Below, piece after piece: positions 1-10,336 of a stretch of DNA of 64,000 bases; positions within the stretch are counted from its first letter, which is position 1; every line of letters starts with the position of its first letter. A program made the translations under genes and the position numbers. The notes below the pieces were generated by a model. It searched no databases. It had not been told where the DNA came from and saw only the letters and a program-made list of their open reading frames with translations. The stretch lies in assembly GCA_018228705.1 (NCBI GenBank), contig CP073694.1, positions 1,550,001 through 1,614,000 on the forward strand, given 5' to 3'. This stretch comes from Dysosmobacter sp. Marseille-Q4140. GTDB taxonomy: Bacteria; Bacillota; Clostridia; Oscillospirales; Oscillospiraceae.

Positions 1-973
1 TCGGCCAGGTGTTGAAGTCCGTCGTGGCGTAACCGGTGGTGGTGATGATGGAGGAGACCTGGAAGAAGGCGTGGCGCAGGCTGGTCCCCACCGACTCATA
101 CAGATGCATGATGTTGATGGTGATGGCCGTCACCGATACGCCCACAATGATCAGGTACGTCCGCAGTTCCTCCGACTGAAAGACCTCCCGGAACTTGCGG
201 GTAATCAGGAAGTAGTACAAGTTGAAATTGATGCCGAAGAGCAGCATGAAGATGCCGATGACCACGTCGAAATAGGCATTGTCGTAGGCACCTACGCTGA
301 GGTTGCGGCTGCTGAAGCCGCCGGTGCCCGCAGAGCCGAAGGAGTGGATGCAGGCATCGAAGAGGGGCATTCCTCCGGCCAGCAGCAGCAGGATCTCCAC
401 CACGGTGATGACAAAATAGATCCCATACAGGATCTTGGCGCTGTCGCTCATGCGGCTGACCAGCTTGCCCACGGAGGGGCCCGGCACCTCCGCCCGCAGC
501 AGGTGCATGCCGTGGCCGTCCCCGCTCATGGGCGCGATGGCCATGACGAACACCAGCACACCCATGCCGCCCACCCAGTGGGTGAAGCTGCGCCAGAAGA
601 GGATGCCCCGGTTCAGGCTCTCCACCTCCCGCAGAATGCTGGCGCCGGTGGTGGTGAAGCCGGAGACCGTCTCAAAGATGCAGTCCACAAAGCTCTCCAT
701 AGACCCGGAGATATAAAAGGGCATTGCGCCGAACAAAGACACCGCGATCCAGGCCAGCGCCACCACAGCCAGGCCGTCCCGGGCGTACAGAGAGGCCCGC
801 TCCGGCCGCCGGCGTCCCAGAGGAAGCCCACACAAAATCAGCAGCGCCATGGGGATCAGGTATGGGATCCCGGACTCCCCGTACCAAAAGGCCACCGCCA
901 TGGGCAGCGCCAGCAGCGCCGCCTCCATCAGCAAGATCCGGCTGATGACGAAACAAATCATTCGATAGTTCAA
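1..973 (-). CDS. trkH: TrkH-family potassium uptake channel subunit (C-terminus cut by window edge)
   Basis: Membrane subunit of a Trk/Ktr-type K+ uptake system; it forms the pore through the cytoplasmic membrane. Reading the minus strand gives repeated selectivity-loop motifs typical of the family: TVSGFTTTGAS, GSAGTGGFSS and SIITTTGYATTD, separated by hydrophobic helices. The start is placed at a TTG at 973 because a purine-rich ribosome site (aaaggcgg) precedes it; the ATG at 961 has no such site. The gene starts 21 bases after the trkA stop on the same strand, so the two form an operon. The gene continues past position 1, so the last pore loop and C-terminus are missing. The family assignment is firm; the start is less so. 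Confidence 0.9.
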   Translation of the reverse strand, partial: MNYRMICFVISRILLMEAALLALPMAVAFWYGESGIPYLIPMALLILCGLPLGRRRPERASLYARDGLAVVALAWIAVSLFGAMPFYISGSMESFVDCIFETVSGFTTTGASILREVESLNRGILFWRSFTHWVGGMGVLVFVMAIAPMSGDGHGMHLLRAEVPGPSVGKLVSRMSDSAKILYGIYFVITVVEILLLLAGGMPLFDACIHSFGSAGTGGFSSRNLSVGAYDNAYFDVVIGIFMLLFGINFNLYYFLITRKFREVFQSEELRTYLIIVGVSVTAITINIMHLYESVGTSLRHAFFQVSSIITTTGYATTDFNTWP

Positions 974-994
974 GATATGCCCGCCTTTCCCGCC

Positions 995-2356
995 TTATTG
1001 CAGGATGTCCCGGATATCCTGGAGCCGGGTGTCCGTGGTGACGACAATCACATCGTCGTGCAGGTGCAGCGCATCGTCGCCGGAGGGAATGACGATTTTG
1101 CCGTTTTGCCGCACGATGCCCGCCAGCAGCAATCCGCTCTTGAGCTTCAGATCCTTCAGCGGAATGTTGACAAAGGGGACTTCCGCCGTGACGCTGAATT
1201 CCATGGCCTCCACCTTGCCCTCCACGATCCGGTGCAGGGTTTTGAGCTGGGTGCCGGAGGCGTTTTCCATGGCCTTGACATACTGGAGGATCAGCTCCGT
1301 GGTGACGGAGCCGGCGGAGACCACACTGTCGATCATACTCTCGGCGGACACCAGGTCCACCAGGGACTTGCGGTTGATCTTGGCCACCACCTTGCAGCCG
1401 CTGGTCTGCTTGGCGGCACTCATGGCCATAAGGATGTTGGCCTCGTCGATGCCGGTGATGGCCACAAAGGCATCGGCCTGCTCGATCCCCTCCTCGTGAA
1501 GCAGCTCACTGTCGGCGCCGTCGCCCACGATCACCAGAGCCTTTGGCAGCAGCTCCCCCATACGGATACAGCGCTGCTCGTCCCGGTCGATGATCTTCAC
1601 ATCCATTCCCATCTCGATCAGTTCGGAAGCCAGATAATAGCAGATCTTGCTGGCGCCCACGACGATGACAGAATTGGCCCTGGCCCGGAACACCCCCAGG
1701 TGCCGGAAAAACTGCTCCAGCTCGCTGGGAGAAGAGGTGAGGTAGATCTTGTCGCCGGTGCGCAGCTGGAAGTCGCCGGAGGGGATGATGGTCTCCTCCT
1801 TTCGGGCCACGGCGCAGATCAGAACCCGGACCTTGAGGCTGCGGTACAGGTCCGAAAGACGCACTCCGTCCAGCTTGCTGTGCTCCGTCAGGCGGTACTC
1901 CACCAGCTCCAGCCGGCCCTTGGAAAAGGACTCCAGCTTCATGGCGGCTGGGAAGCGGAGCACACGGGCGATCTCACGGGCAGTGGCCTTCTCCGGGTTG
2001 ATGGCCATGGAGAGGCCCAGCTCCGTGCGCATGAAGCGCAGCTGCTTTTCATACTCCGGATTGCGGATGCGGGCAATGGTGTGGTGCACGCCCAGCTTCT
2101 TGGCCACAAGGCAGGCCAGAATGTTGATCTCGTCGCTGGAGGTGGTGGCAATCAGCAGATTGGCATGAGCCACGTCCGCCTCCTGCTGCACCTGGTAGCT
2201 GGCGCCGTTGCCGCATACCCCCATGACGTCGTATACATTAATAATATTCTCCACCAGCTGGTCATCTTCGTCCACCACGGTGACCTTGTTGTCCACCGAC
2301 AGCTGCTTGGTCAGCGCCAGGCCAACCTTCCCGATGCCCACGATGACGATTTTCAT
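995..2356 (-). CDS. trkA: Trk potassium uptake system regulatory subunit TrkA
   Basis: Cytosolic NAD(H)/nucleotide-binding regulator that gates the TrkH channel. The 453-residue protein is the usual double-length form: two RCK_N Rossmann modules, each followed by an RCK_C (TrkA_C) module. The first opens with IVGIGKVGLALTKQL and an acidic beta2 end (VVDEDDQ). The second, near residue 230, opens with VIVVGASKICYYLASEL and ends in IIDRDE; its glycine loop is less canonical, as is common for the second half. The start has a GAGGATGGGG-type site upstream. It is the first gene of a trkA-trkH operon, with a likely promoter at 2440-2468, and it diverges from the fatty-acid operon. Confidence 0.95.
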   Translation of the reverse strand: MKIVIVGIGKVGLALTKQLSVDNKVTVVDEDDQLVENIINVYDVMGVCGNGASYQVQQEADVAHANLLIATTSSDEINILACLVAKKLGVHHTIARIRNPEYEKQLRFMRTELGLSMAINPEKATAREIARVLRFPAAMKLESFSKGRLELVEYRLTEHSKLDGVRLSDLYRSLKVRVLICAVARKEETIIPSGDFQLRTGDKIYLTSSPSELEQFFRHLGVFRARANSVIVVGASKICYYLASELIEMGMDVKIIDRDEQRCIRMGELLPKALVIVGDGADSELLHEEGIEQADAFVAITGIDEANILMAMSAAKQTSGCKVVAKINRKSLVDLVSAESMIDSVVSAGSVTTELILQYVKAMENASGTQLKTLHRIVEGKVEAMEFSVTAEVPFVNIPLKDLKLKSGLLLAGIVRQNGKIVIPSGDDALHLHDDVIVVTTDTRLQDIRDILQ

Positions 2357-2391
2357 GTCTTTGTCCCCATCCTCTATCGATCACACTTCCA

Positions 2392-2413
2392 GCCGCAGCA
2401 GTTTTGCTGCGGC
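2392..2413 (-). other. Hairpin in trkA leader
   Basis: GCCGCAGCA-GTTT-TGCTGCGGC forms a perfect 9-bp stem with a 4-nt loop, about 35 bases before the trkA start codon and inside the predicted 5' untranslated leader. No T-run follows, so it is not a typical terminator. A role in mRNA stability is only a guess. Confidence 0.4.
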
Positions 2414-2439
2414 GGAGGCCCACAATGGGCTTACGATGC

Positions 2440-2468
2440 ATTATAGCGAAACTTCCTGGAAAAAGAAA
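2440..2468 (-). promoter_or_regulatory. Putative sigma-A promoter for trkA-trkH
   Basis: On the minus strand TTTCTT and TATAAT are separated by 17 bases. The -10 is perfect and the -35 is weak (3 of 6). Transcription would start near 2433 and give a leader of about 75 nt containing a hairpin. Confidence 0.45.
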
Positions 2469-2558
2469 TAGTTTTTTCGATACTTGTCGAAATAATAACG
2501 CCCTGCTGCCGCCGCCAACAGAGCTCCCGCCTTTTTTTCGGGTTGTTCCAAATTTTGC

Positions 2559-2587
2559 TTGACAAACGGCCCGCCTTCACATACAAT
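2559..2587 (+). promoter_or_regulatory. Strong sigma-A promoter for the fatty-acid operon
   Basis: TTGACA (2559-2564) and TACAAT (2582-2587) are separated by exactly 17 bases. They lie about 75 bases before acpP and point into the operon. The predicted start of transcription is near 2594. Confidence 0.75.
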
Positions 2588-2610
2588 AACCCTGTTATTT
2601 TAGTTAAAGA

Positions 2611-2624
2611 ATTTTAATTAAAAT
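2611..2624 (+). promoter_or_regulatory. AT palindrome, candidate operator for the fatty-acid operon
   Basis: ATTTTAATTAAAAT is a perfect 14-bp palindrome about 17-30 bases downstream of the predicted transcription start and before the acpP ribosome site. Its place fits a repressor site. The MarR-family gene at the far end of the operon is the obvious candidate, by analogy with FabT of streptococci, which controls fab genes through AT-rich palindromes. The binding itself is inference. Confidence 0.45.
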
Positions 2625-2662
2625 AATTTTCATATTTTGTCGACATAAGGAGAACCACAATC

Positions 2663-2893
2663 ATGGAATTCGAGAAAGTACGCGATATTATTGTTGAAAC
2701 CCTGGGCTGCGACGCTGAGCAGGTGACCCCGGAGGCCTCTCTGGCCGACGATCTGGGCGCTGATTCCCTGGCTTCCGTGGAGCTGGTGATGGCTCTGGAG
2801 GAGGCCACCGGCATCCACATTGACGACGCCGACGTCGCCAACCTCAAGACTGTGAACGACATTCTCACCTATCTGAGCAGCCATAAGGAGTAA
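2663..2893 (+). CDS. acpP: Acyl carrier protein
   Basis: Small acidic carrier that holds growing acyl chains on a 4'-phosphopantetheine arm. The 76-residue length is normal. The prosthetic-group serine is Ser35 in LGADSLASVEL; the residue after DSL is Ala rather than the more usual Asp, a mild variation. An AAGGAG ribosome site lies ten bases upstream. It is the first gene of the fatty-acid operon and is followed by a GC-rich hairpin (2901-2925) that may let acpP be made in excess over the downstream enzymes. Confidence 0.97.
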   Translation: MEFEKVRDIIVETLGCDAEQVTPEASLADDLGADSLASVELVMALEEATGIHIDDADVANLKTVNDILTYLSSHKE

Positions 2894-2900
2894 TTCTTCG

Positions 2901-2925
2901 CCCGCCGGGGGATCCCTCCGGCGGG
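2901..2925 (+). terminator. Hairpin between acpP and accB (weak terminator or attenuator)
   Basis: CCCGCCGG and CCGGCGGG pair around a short centre, immediately after the acpP stop. The following bases (ctgctttcc) are only weakly T-rich, so read-through is expected. This would fit higher ACP than enzyme expression. Confidence 0.45.
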
Positions 2926-2952
2926 CTGCTTTCCGTGAAGAAAGGAATCATC

Positions 2953-3395
2953 ATGACCAACGAAGAGATCTATGACCTGATGGACCGCTTCGAGCGCAGC
3001 GCGCTCCAGAGTCTGAAGCTGTCCCGAGAGGGCTTTTCCATAGAGCTGTGCCGGGCGGCCCCCGCTCCGGCGGCTCCCGTTTTCGCCGCTCCTGCGGCGC
3101 CTGTTTATGCCGCGCCCGCGGCCCCCGCTCCGGCGGCTCCCGCCGCTCCCGCGCAGGAGGAGATGAGCGCCGTCACCGCTCCCCTGGTGGGCACCTTCTA
3201 CGCCGCTCCGGCGCCGGATCAGGCGCCCTTCGTGGCGGTGGGCGACCGGGTGAAGAAGGGCCAGACCGTCTGCCTCATCGAGGCCATGAAGATGATGAGC
3301 GAGGTCCCCGCCCCCTGTGACTGCGTCATCGAGGAGATCCTCAAGGACAGCGGTGCGCTGGTGTCCTTCGGGGAGCCTCTGATCCGTTACAAGCC

Positions 3396-3402
<7 letters not shown>
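2953..3402 (+). CDS. accB: Biotin carboxyl carrier protein of acetyl-CoA carboxylase
   Basis: Carries biotin between the carboxylase and carboxyltransferase halves of acetyl-CoA carboxylase, the first committed step of fatty-acid synthesis. The 149-residue protein has an N-terminal helix, an Ala/Pro-rich flexible linker (about residues 35-68) and a C-terminal biotinyl domain with the EAMKM motif; Lys113 should be biotinylated. The ATG at 2953 is preferred over a GTG 18 bases upstream because the AAGAAAGGA ribosome site lies between them. The 3' end overlaps accC by seven bases, which suggests coupled translation. Confidence 0.95.
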
Positions 3403-4783
<1,381 letters not shown>

Positions 4784-4787
<4 letters not shown>

Positions 4788-5638
4788 ACAGCGTTTTTGC
4801 CAAGCGCCGGGCGCGCCTTCTGGCCATGAAGGCCATCCGGGACAACCATATTCCCGGCGAAAAGGCGGTCACCTGCCCCAAGTGCGGGCAGGACAGCGAC
4901 CGCAAGACCGTGGCCGGGAACCTGTCGGTGTGCCCCAAGTGCGGCTATCACTTCCCCATCGGCGCCTACTACCGTCTCAGCACCATCCTGGACCCCGGCT
5001 CCTTCAAGGAGCTCTTCCCCCGGTATCCTGCGGGGGATCCCCTGTCCTTCCCCGGCTACCGGGCCAAGCTCTCCGCCGCCCAGCACAAGACCGGCCTGAA
5101 CGAGGCCGTGGTCACCGCCGCCGGCACCATCGGCGGCAGCAGGTGCGTGGTGGGCGTGCTGGACAGCCGCTTTTTCATGGGCTCCATGAGCGCCGCCGTA
5201 GGTGAGAAGATCACCCTGGCCATCGAATACGCCGCCCGGAACCGTCTGCCACTGATCCTGTTCGCCGCCAGCGGCGGTGCCCGGATGCAGGAGGGCATCC
5301 TCTCCCTGATGCAGATGGCCAAGACCAGCGCGGCCCTGGCCCGGTTCTCCGAGAAGGGCCTGCTCTATATCTCCGTTCTGACCGACCCCACCACCGGCGG
5401 GGTCACCGCCAGCTTCGCCTCCCTGGGCGACATCATTCTGGCGGAGCCCGGGGCCCTGATCGGCTTTGCCGGCCCCCGGGTCATTCAGCAGACCATCGGC
5501 CAGACGCTGCCGGAGGGCTTTCAGCGCGCGGAATTCCAGATGGAGCACGGCTTCGTGGACGCCGTGGTCCCCCGGGACCAGATGCGCGAGACCCTGATCC
5601 GGCTGCTGCGCCTGCACGGAAAGGGGGGCCGGGCATGA
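4784..5638 (+). CDS. accD: Acetyl-CoA carboxylase carboxyltransferase subunit beta
   Basis: With AccA it moves the carboxyl group from biotin to acetyl-CoA to give malonyl-CoA. The 284-residue protein starts with a four-cysteine zinc ribbon (Cys31, Cys34, Cys50, Cys53) followed by the crotonase-like carboxyltransferase core, including [10 protein letters not shown] and [12 protein letters not shown]. The start codon overlaps the accC stop by four bases and the end overlaps accA by four bases. Confidence 0.96.
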
Positions 5639-6453
5639 ACACCAACCTGACCGCCGCCGAGCGGGTGGCCATTGCCCGTCACCCTCAGCGGCCCAATATC
5701 AGCGACTATATCGGCGCCCTCTTCACCGATTTCTTCGAGTGCAGGGGCGACCGCCTGTGCGGTGAGGACGCCGCCATTCTGGGCGGCGTGGCGCTGTTCC
5801 ACGGCCGCCCGGTCACCGTCATCGGCACCCGCAAGGGCAAAACCCTGGAGGAAAACCTCCGGTGCAACTTCGGCATGCCCAACCCCGAGGGCTACCGCAA
5901 GGCGCTGCGGCTGATGCGCCAGGCGGAGAAGTTCCGCCGCCCCATCATCACCTTCATCGACACCTCCGGCGCCTATCCCGGCCTGGAGGCCGAGGCCCGG
6001 GGCCAGGGTGAGGCCATCGCCCGGAACCTCATGGAGATGAGCCGCCTGACCGTTCCGGTGGTGTCCGTCATCACCGGCGAGGGCAACAGCGGCGGCGCAC
6101 TGGCGCTGGGCGTCGGAAACCGGGTGCTGATGCTGGAAAACGCCGTCTATGCCATCCTCTCCCCCGAGGGCTTCGCCTCCATTCTCTGGAAGGACGCGGC
6201 CCGGCACGCCGAGGCCTGCGACCTGATGAAGCTGACGGCCACGGACCTCAAGGCCCTGGGCGTCATCGATGATATCATCCCGGAGCCGGAGGGCGGCGCC
6301 CATCTGTCCCCGGCCATCACCTTCCGCCAGGTGGACCGCTTCCTGATGCGGAGCCTGATAGAGCTGTCCCGGGAGAGCGGGGCTGCCTTAGCCGCCCAGC
6401 GGTACCAGAAATTCAGAAAGATGGGAGCGGCGGCTCCCAAGGAGGACGTATGA
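5635..6453 (+). CDS. accA: Acetyl-CoA carboxylase carboxyltransferase subunit alpha
   Basis: Partner of AccD in the carboxyltransferase. At 272 residues it is the short form usual in Firmicutes. Diagnostic segments include [35 protein letters not shown] and [16 protein letters not shown]. It overlaps accD and fabH by four bases on each side, which indicates tight translational coupling. Confidence 0.96.
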   Translation: MNTNLTAAERVAIARHPQRPNISDYIGALFTDFFECRGDRLCGEDAAILGGVALFHGRPVTVIGTRKGKTLEENLRCNFGMPNPEGYRKALRLMRQAEKFRRPIITFIDTSGAYPGLEAEARGQGEAIARNLMEMSRLTVPVVSVITGEGNSGGALALGVGNRVLMLENAVYAILSPEGFASILWKDAARHAEACDLMKLTATDLKALGVIDDIIPEPEGGAHLSPAITFRQVDRFLMRSLIELSRESGAALAAQRYQKFRKMGAAAPKEDV

Positions 6454-7400
6454 ACGGAATCAAGATCAGGGGCACCGGCCGCGGCGTCCCCAGCAAGGTG
6501 GTCACCAACGCCGACATGGCCAAGATCGTGGAGACCAGCGACGAGTGGATCACCACCCGCACCGGCATCAGCCACCGCCACCACCTGGCGGAGGGGGAGA
6601 CCATCACCGACATGACGGTCCTGGCCGCCCGCCGGGCTCTGGAAAACGCCGGCGTCACCGCCGACCAGATCGGCGCCTGCGTGGTGGCTACCCTGACGGC
6701 GGACACCCAGGTGCCCTCCGCCGCCTGCCGGGTACAGCGGGAGCTGGGCCTGCCCCACGACACGGTCTGCTTCGACCTCAACGCCGCCTGCACCGGCTTC
6801 CTCTACGCCCTGCACACCATGGAGTGCCTGCTAGGCGCCTCCGAGCGCAAGTTCGGCCTGGTGATCGGCGCTGAGAACCTCAGCCGCATCACCAACTGGG
6901 CCGACCGCGGCACCTGTATCCTCTTCGGCGACGGCGCCGGCGCGGTGGTGGTGGAGTGCAGTCCCGCCTACGAATCCATCCACGCCTTCCTGGGCTGCCA
7001 CGGCACCGACGAGATGCTGCGGGTCCCCGGCGTGGAGAAGGGCGTGCCCAGCCTGGTCTACATGGAGGGCACCAAGGTCTTTAAGTTCGCCGTGGAGGCG
7101 GTGCCCTACTGCATCGACCAGGTCCTTGCCCGCACCGGCAAGACCGTGGACGACGTGGACTTCTTCGTGTTCCACCAGGCCAACGCCCGAATCATCGACC
7201 TGGCGGTGCGGAAATACCGCATCCCCCAGGAGAAGTACTATAAGAACATCAACGAATACGGCAACACCTCCGCCGCCAGCATCCCCCTGGTCATCAGCGA
7301 ACTCCACGAGCAGGGCAAGGTCGGTCCCGGCTCCCGGGTCCTGGTGGTGGGCTTCGGCGGCGGCCTGACCTGGGGCGGCGCCCTGATCGAGTTTGCGTAA
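6450..7400 (+). CDS. fabH: Beta-ketoacyl-ACP synthase III
   Basis: Starts fatty-acid chains by condensing acetyl-CoA (or a branched acyl-CoA) with malonyl-ACP. The 316-residue protein has the full catalytic triad: Cys114 in NAACTGFLYAL, His in FHQANARIID and Asn in NEYGNTSAAS. The N-terminal GTGRGVPSKVVTN and EWITTRTGISHRH segments are typical. Primer preference cannot be read from the sequence. Confidence 0.97.
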   Translation: MNGIKIRGTGRGVPSKVVTNADMAKIVETSDEWITTRTGISHRHHLAEGETITDMTVLAARRALENAGVTADQIGACVVATLTADTQVPSAACRVQRELGLPHDTVCFDLNAACTGFLYALHTMECLLGASERKFGLVIGAENLSRITNWADRGTCILFGDGAGAVVVECSPAYESIHAFLGCHGTDEMLRVPGVEKGVPSLVYMEGTKVFKFAVEAVPYCIDQVLARTGKTVDDVDFFVFHQANARIIDLAVRKYRIPQEKYYKNINEYGNTSAASIPLVISELHEQGKVGPGSRVLVVGFGGGLTWGGALIEFA

Positions 7401-7412
7401 GGAAGTGTCAAT

Positions 7413-8357
7413 ATGAAAAAGCTCAATGAGATCCTGGGGACCGAGCTCCCCTTCATCCAGGGCGGCATGGCCAACATCGCCACCGGCGAGTTCGCCGCCG
7501 CCTGCTCCAACGCCGGCGCCCTGGGCATGATCGCCACCGGCGGCTGGGACGGCGACCGCCTCCGCAAGGAGATCCGCCGGGCCAAGGAGCTGACGGACAA
7601 GCCCTTCGGCGTGAACCTGATGCTGATGAGCCCCTATGCCGACGACATCGCCCGTATCATTCTGGAGGAGGGCGTCAAGGTGGTCACCACCGGCGCCGGC
7701 AACCCCGGCAAGTACATCCCCGCCTGGAAAGAGGCCGGGATCAAGGTCATGCCCGTGGTGGCCGCCGCGGTGCTGGCCAAGCGGCTGGAGCGCTACGGCG
7801 TGGACGCCATCATCGCCGAGGGCACCGAGTCCGGCGGCCATGTGGGCGAGATGACCACCATGGCCCTGGTCCCCCAGGTGATCGACGCCGTCAGCGTGCC
7901 CGTGGTGGCTGCCGGCGGCATCGCCGACGGCCGTCAGGCCGCCGCGGCTTTCGCCCTGGGCGCCTGCGGCATCCAGGTGGGCACCTGCCTGCTGGCAAGC
8001 GAGGAGTGCCCCATCCACGAAAACTACAAGCAGGCCATTTTGAAGGCCAAGGACTCCGACACCGTGGTCACCGGCCGTTCCATCGGCGGTCCCGTGCGGA
8101 TCCTGAAGAACAAGATGGCCCGGGAGTACCTGGCTCTGGAGAAGAAGGGCGCCTCCCTGGAGGAGCTGGAGAAGGTGACCCTGGGCGGACTCCGGCGCGC
8201 CGTGCTGGAGGGCGACGTGGAGATGGGCAGCGTCATGAGCGGCCAGGTGGCCGGCATGCTCCACGAGATCAAGCCCGTGGCCCAGATCTTCCGTGAACTG
8301 TATGAGGGAGGCCAGGCGGTGCTGAAGGCCACCGCGGCGGAATGGAGCGCAGAGTGA
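7413..8357 (+). CDS. fabK: FMN-dependent enoyl-ACP reductase II
   Basis: Last reduction step of each elongation cycle. This is the flavoprotein FabK rather than the short-chain FabI; no fabI is seen in the window. The 314-residue protein has the TIM-barrel nitronate-monooxygenase/FabK signature: FIQGGMANIATGEFAAA at the start, and GTESGGHVGEMTT and VVAAGGIADGRQ for flavin and substrate binding. FabK enzymes are known to be insensitive to triclosan. The stop overlaps the preferred fabD ATG by one base. Confidence 0.96.
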   Translation: MKKLNEILGTELPFIQGGMANIATGEFAAACSNAGALGMIATGGWDGDRLRKEIRRAKELTDKPFGVNLMLMSPYADDIARIILEEGVKVVTTGAGNPGKYIPAWKEAGIKVMPVVAAAVLAKRLERYGVDAIIAEGTESGGHVGEMTTMALVPQVIDAVSVPVVAAGGIADGRQAAAAFALGACGIQVGTCLLASEECPIHENYKQAILKAKDSDTVVTGRSIGGPVRILKNKMAREYLALEKKGASLEELEKVTLGGLRRAVLEGDVEMGSVMSGQVAGMLHEIKPVAQIFRELYEGGQAVLKATAAEWSAE

Positions 8358-9304
8358 TGAAACTGGGCTTTTTGTTCGCCGGTCAGGGCAGCCAGCACGC
8401 CGGCATGGGCGCGGACCTCTATGAGCAGTACCCCGCCTTCCGCGCCGTCTACGACAGCGCCGAGGTGGATTTCGACCTCAAGGAGGTCTCCTTTACAGAC
8501 AGCCAGGGCCTCATCAACCAGACCCGCTACACCCAGCCCTGCATGGTGGCCTTCGCCGCCGGTCTCACCGCCGTACTGCGGGAGAAGGGCATCGTGCCGT
8601 CTGTGGCGGCGGGCTTGTCCCTTGGCGAGTACTCCGCCCTCCACGCCGCCGGCGTCTTTGACGCTGCCACCGCTGTGAAGCTGGTGGCCTTCCGTGGCAA
8701 GGCCATGGAGGAGGCCGCCGCCGGGCGGGAGAGCGCCATGATGGCCGTGCTGAACCTGGACCGGGCGCCGCTGCAGGAAGCCTGCGACGCCGCCTCGGAC
8801 CTTGGCTGCGTGGTGATCTGCAACTACAACTGCCCCGGCCAGCTGGTCATCGGCGGCGAGAAGGCCGCCGTGGAGAAGGCCGCCGCCCTCGCCAAGGAGA
8901 AGGGCGCCCGCAGGTGCCTGCCCCTGAAGGTCAGCGGTCCCTTCCACACCCCCCTCATGGCTCCCGCCGGGGACGCCCTGAAGGCGTATTTTGAAACCGT
9001 CTCCTTCGCCCAGCCCCACATCCCCGTGATCTTCAACTGCCTGGGCACCGTAAAGGACGACACCGTCACCATCCCCGAGCTGCTGGTCCGGCAGGTCCAG
9101 AGCAGCGTCTATATGGAGGACTCCATCCGCTCCATGGCCGCCATGGGCGTGGACGCCATCGTGGAGATCGGCCCCGGCAAGGCCCTCAGCGGCTTTGTGA
9201 AAAAGACCGCACCGGAGGTGCCGGTGGTGGCCGTGGAGACGGCCGCCGACGTGGAGGCCCTGCCCCAGACCCTGGAGGGCCTGATGAAAAAGGAGGACGC
9301 ATAA
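8357..9304 (+). CDS. fabD: Malonyl-CoA:ACP acyltransferase
   Basis: Loads malonyl groups onto ACP. The 315-residue protein has the GQGSQHAGMG entry motif, the GLSLGEYSAL nucleophile elbow (catalytic Ser) and the SGPFHTPLM segment with the catalytic His. The ATG at 8357 is preferred over one at 8342, because it overlaps the fabK stop by a single base (TGATG) and has GGAG bases upstream. fabG follows immediately. Confidence 0.95.
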   Translation: MKLGFLFAGQGSQHAGMGADLYEQYPAFRAVYDSAEVDFDLKEVSFTDSQGLINQTRYTQPCMVAFAAGLTAVLREKGIVPSVAAGLSLGEYSALHAAGVFDAATAVKLVAFRGKAMEEAAAGRESAMMAVLNLDRAPLQEACDAASDLGCVVICNYNCPGQLVIGGEKAAVEKAAALAKEKGARRCLPLKVSGPFHTPLMAPAGDALKAYFETVSFAQPHIPVIFNCLGTVKDDTVTIPELLVRQVQSSVYMEDSIRSMAAMGVDAIVEIGPGKALSGFVKKTAPEVPVVAVETAADVEALPQTLEGLMKKEDA

Positions 9305-10048
9305 ATGGATTTTACCGGTAAGACCGCGGTGGTCACCGGCGGCAGCCGCGGCATCGGCCGGGCTGTGTGCCTGGAGCTGGCCAAGGGCGGCGCCAACGTG
9401 GTGCTGTGCTACGCCGGCAATGAAGCCGCCGCCGCTGAGACCGTCTCCGCCTGCGAGGCCCTGGGTGCCAAGGCCCTGGCCGTCAAGTGCGACGTAGCCG
9501 ACGGCGAGCAGGTCAAGGCCCTGATGGACGAGGCCGTGAAGGCCTTCGGCCGCATCGACATCCTGGTCAACAACGCCGGCATCACCCGGGACGGCCTCCT
9601 CATGATGATGAAGGAGGCGGACTTTGACGCCGTCATCAGCGCCAACCTCCGGGGCACCTTCCTGTGCATGAAGGCCGTGGCCCGGACCATGATGAAGCAG
9701 CGTTACGGCCGCATCGTGAACCTCAGCAGCGTGGTGGGCCTCCGGGGCAACGCCGGTCAGGTCAACTACGCCGCCAGCAAGGCCGGCGTCATCGGCATGA
9801 CCAAGTCCCTGGCCAAGGAGCTGGCCTCCCGGGGCGTCACCGTCAACGCCGTGGCCCCCGGCTTCATCGACACCGACATGACCGCCGCCATGCCCGAGGC
9901 CGCCAAGACCGCCACCCTGGCCTCCATCCCCATGCAGCGCCTGGGCGCGCCCGAGGACATCGCCAAGGCCGTGGCCTTCCTGGCCAGCGACGGCGCCGCC
10001 TACATCACCGGTCAGGTGATCGCGGTGGACGGGGGCATGGCGATGTAA
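9305..10048 (+). CDS. fabG: 3-oxoacyl-ACP reductase
   Basis: NADPH-dependent short-chain dehydrogenase that reduces beta-ketoacyl-ACP. The 247-residue protein has the TGGSRGIG cofactor loop, NNAGITRDGLLM, the catalytic Ser in NLSSVVG and the YAASKAG catalytic Tyr/Lys. Its start directly abuts the fabD stop. It is followed by a 288-base hairpin-rich gap, the only large break in the operon. Confidence 0.96.
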   Translation: MDFTGKTAVVTGGSRGIGRAVCLELAKGGANVVLCYAGNEAAAAETVSACEALGAKALAVKCDVADGEQVKALMDEAVKAFGRIDILVNNAGITRDGLLMMMKEADFDAVISANLRGTFLCMKAVARTMMKQRYGRIVNLSSVVGLRGNAGQVNYAASKAGVIGMTKSLAKELASRGVTVNAVAPGFIDTDMTAAMPEAAKTATLASIPMQRLGAPEDIAKAVAFLASDGAAYITGQVIAVDGGMAM

Positions 10049-10336
10049 CCTGTCCAAGGGGGACTGCGTCCCCCTTAGACGCTCCGCCGGACAAAGTCCG
10101 GCTCCGCTGAACCCCCTCACGCCCGCACGGCGGGCGTGTCGCTGCGGCGGGCAGAGGAATTCCGCGGGAAGTGAATTCCCGCGGAATGACCGGTCGCGGC
10201 GAAAATCATTAAAAATCCTTGATTTGCCGGAGGCAAGTCAACTGGGAAAACCTACGGTTTTCCCCCAGCCCCCTTTCCCTTTTAGAGGAACGCGGGGCAG
10301 TTACCTGTCACTTCAATTCTATTTCGGAGGTACACT
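10049..10336. repeat. Hairpin-rich gap between fabG and fabF
   Basis: This stretch has no gene but at least five inverted repeats: AAGGGGGAC/GTCCCCCTT (10056-10076), CCGGAC/GTCCGG (10087-10101), CACGCCCGC/GCGGGCGTG (10118-10138), a 12-bp stem ATTCCGCGGGAA/TTCCCGCGGAAT (10159-10187), and AAAACC/GGTTTT near 10247-10262. Such clustered palindromes resemble dispersed intergenic repeat units. A terminator or mRNA-processing role is possible, but no clear T-run follows any stem. The fabF ribosome site (TCGGAGG) is at the right end. Confidence 0.6.

Noticed and set aside
71..2446. Very long open frame (791 codons) on the plus strand
   Set aside because: It lies opposite trkH and trkA, whose protein families are clear. 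The translation is His/Gln/Asp-rich low complexity with no family motif, a typical antisense shadow in GC-rich DNA.
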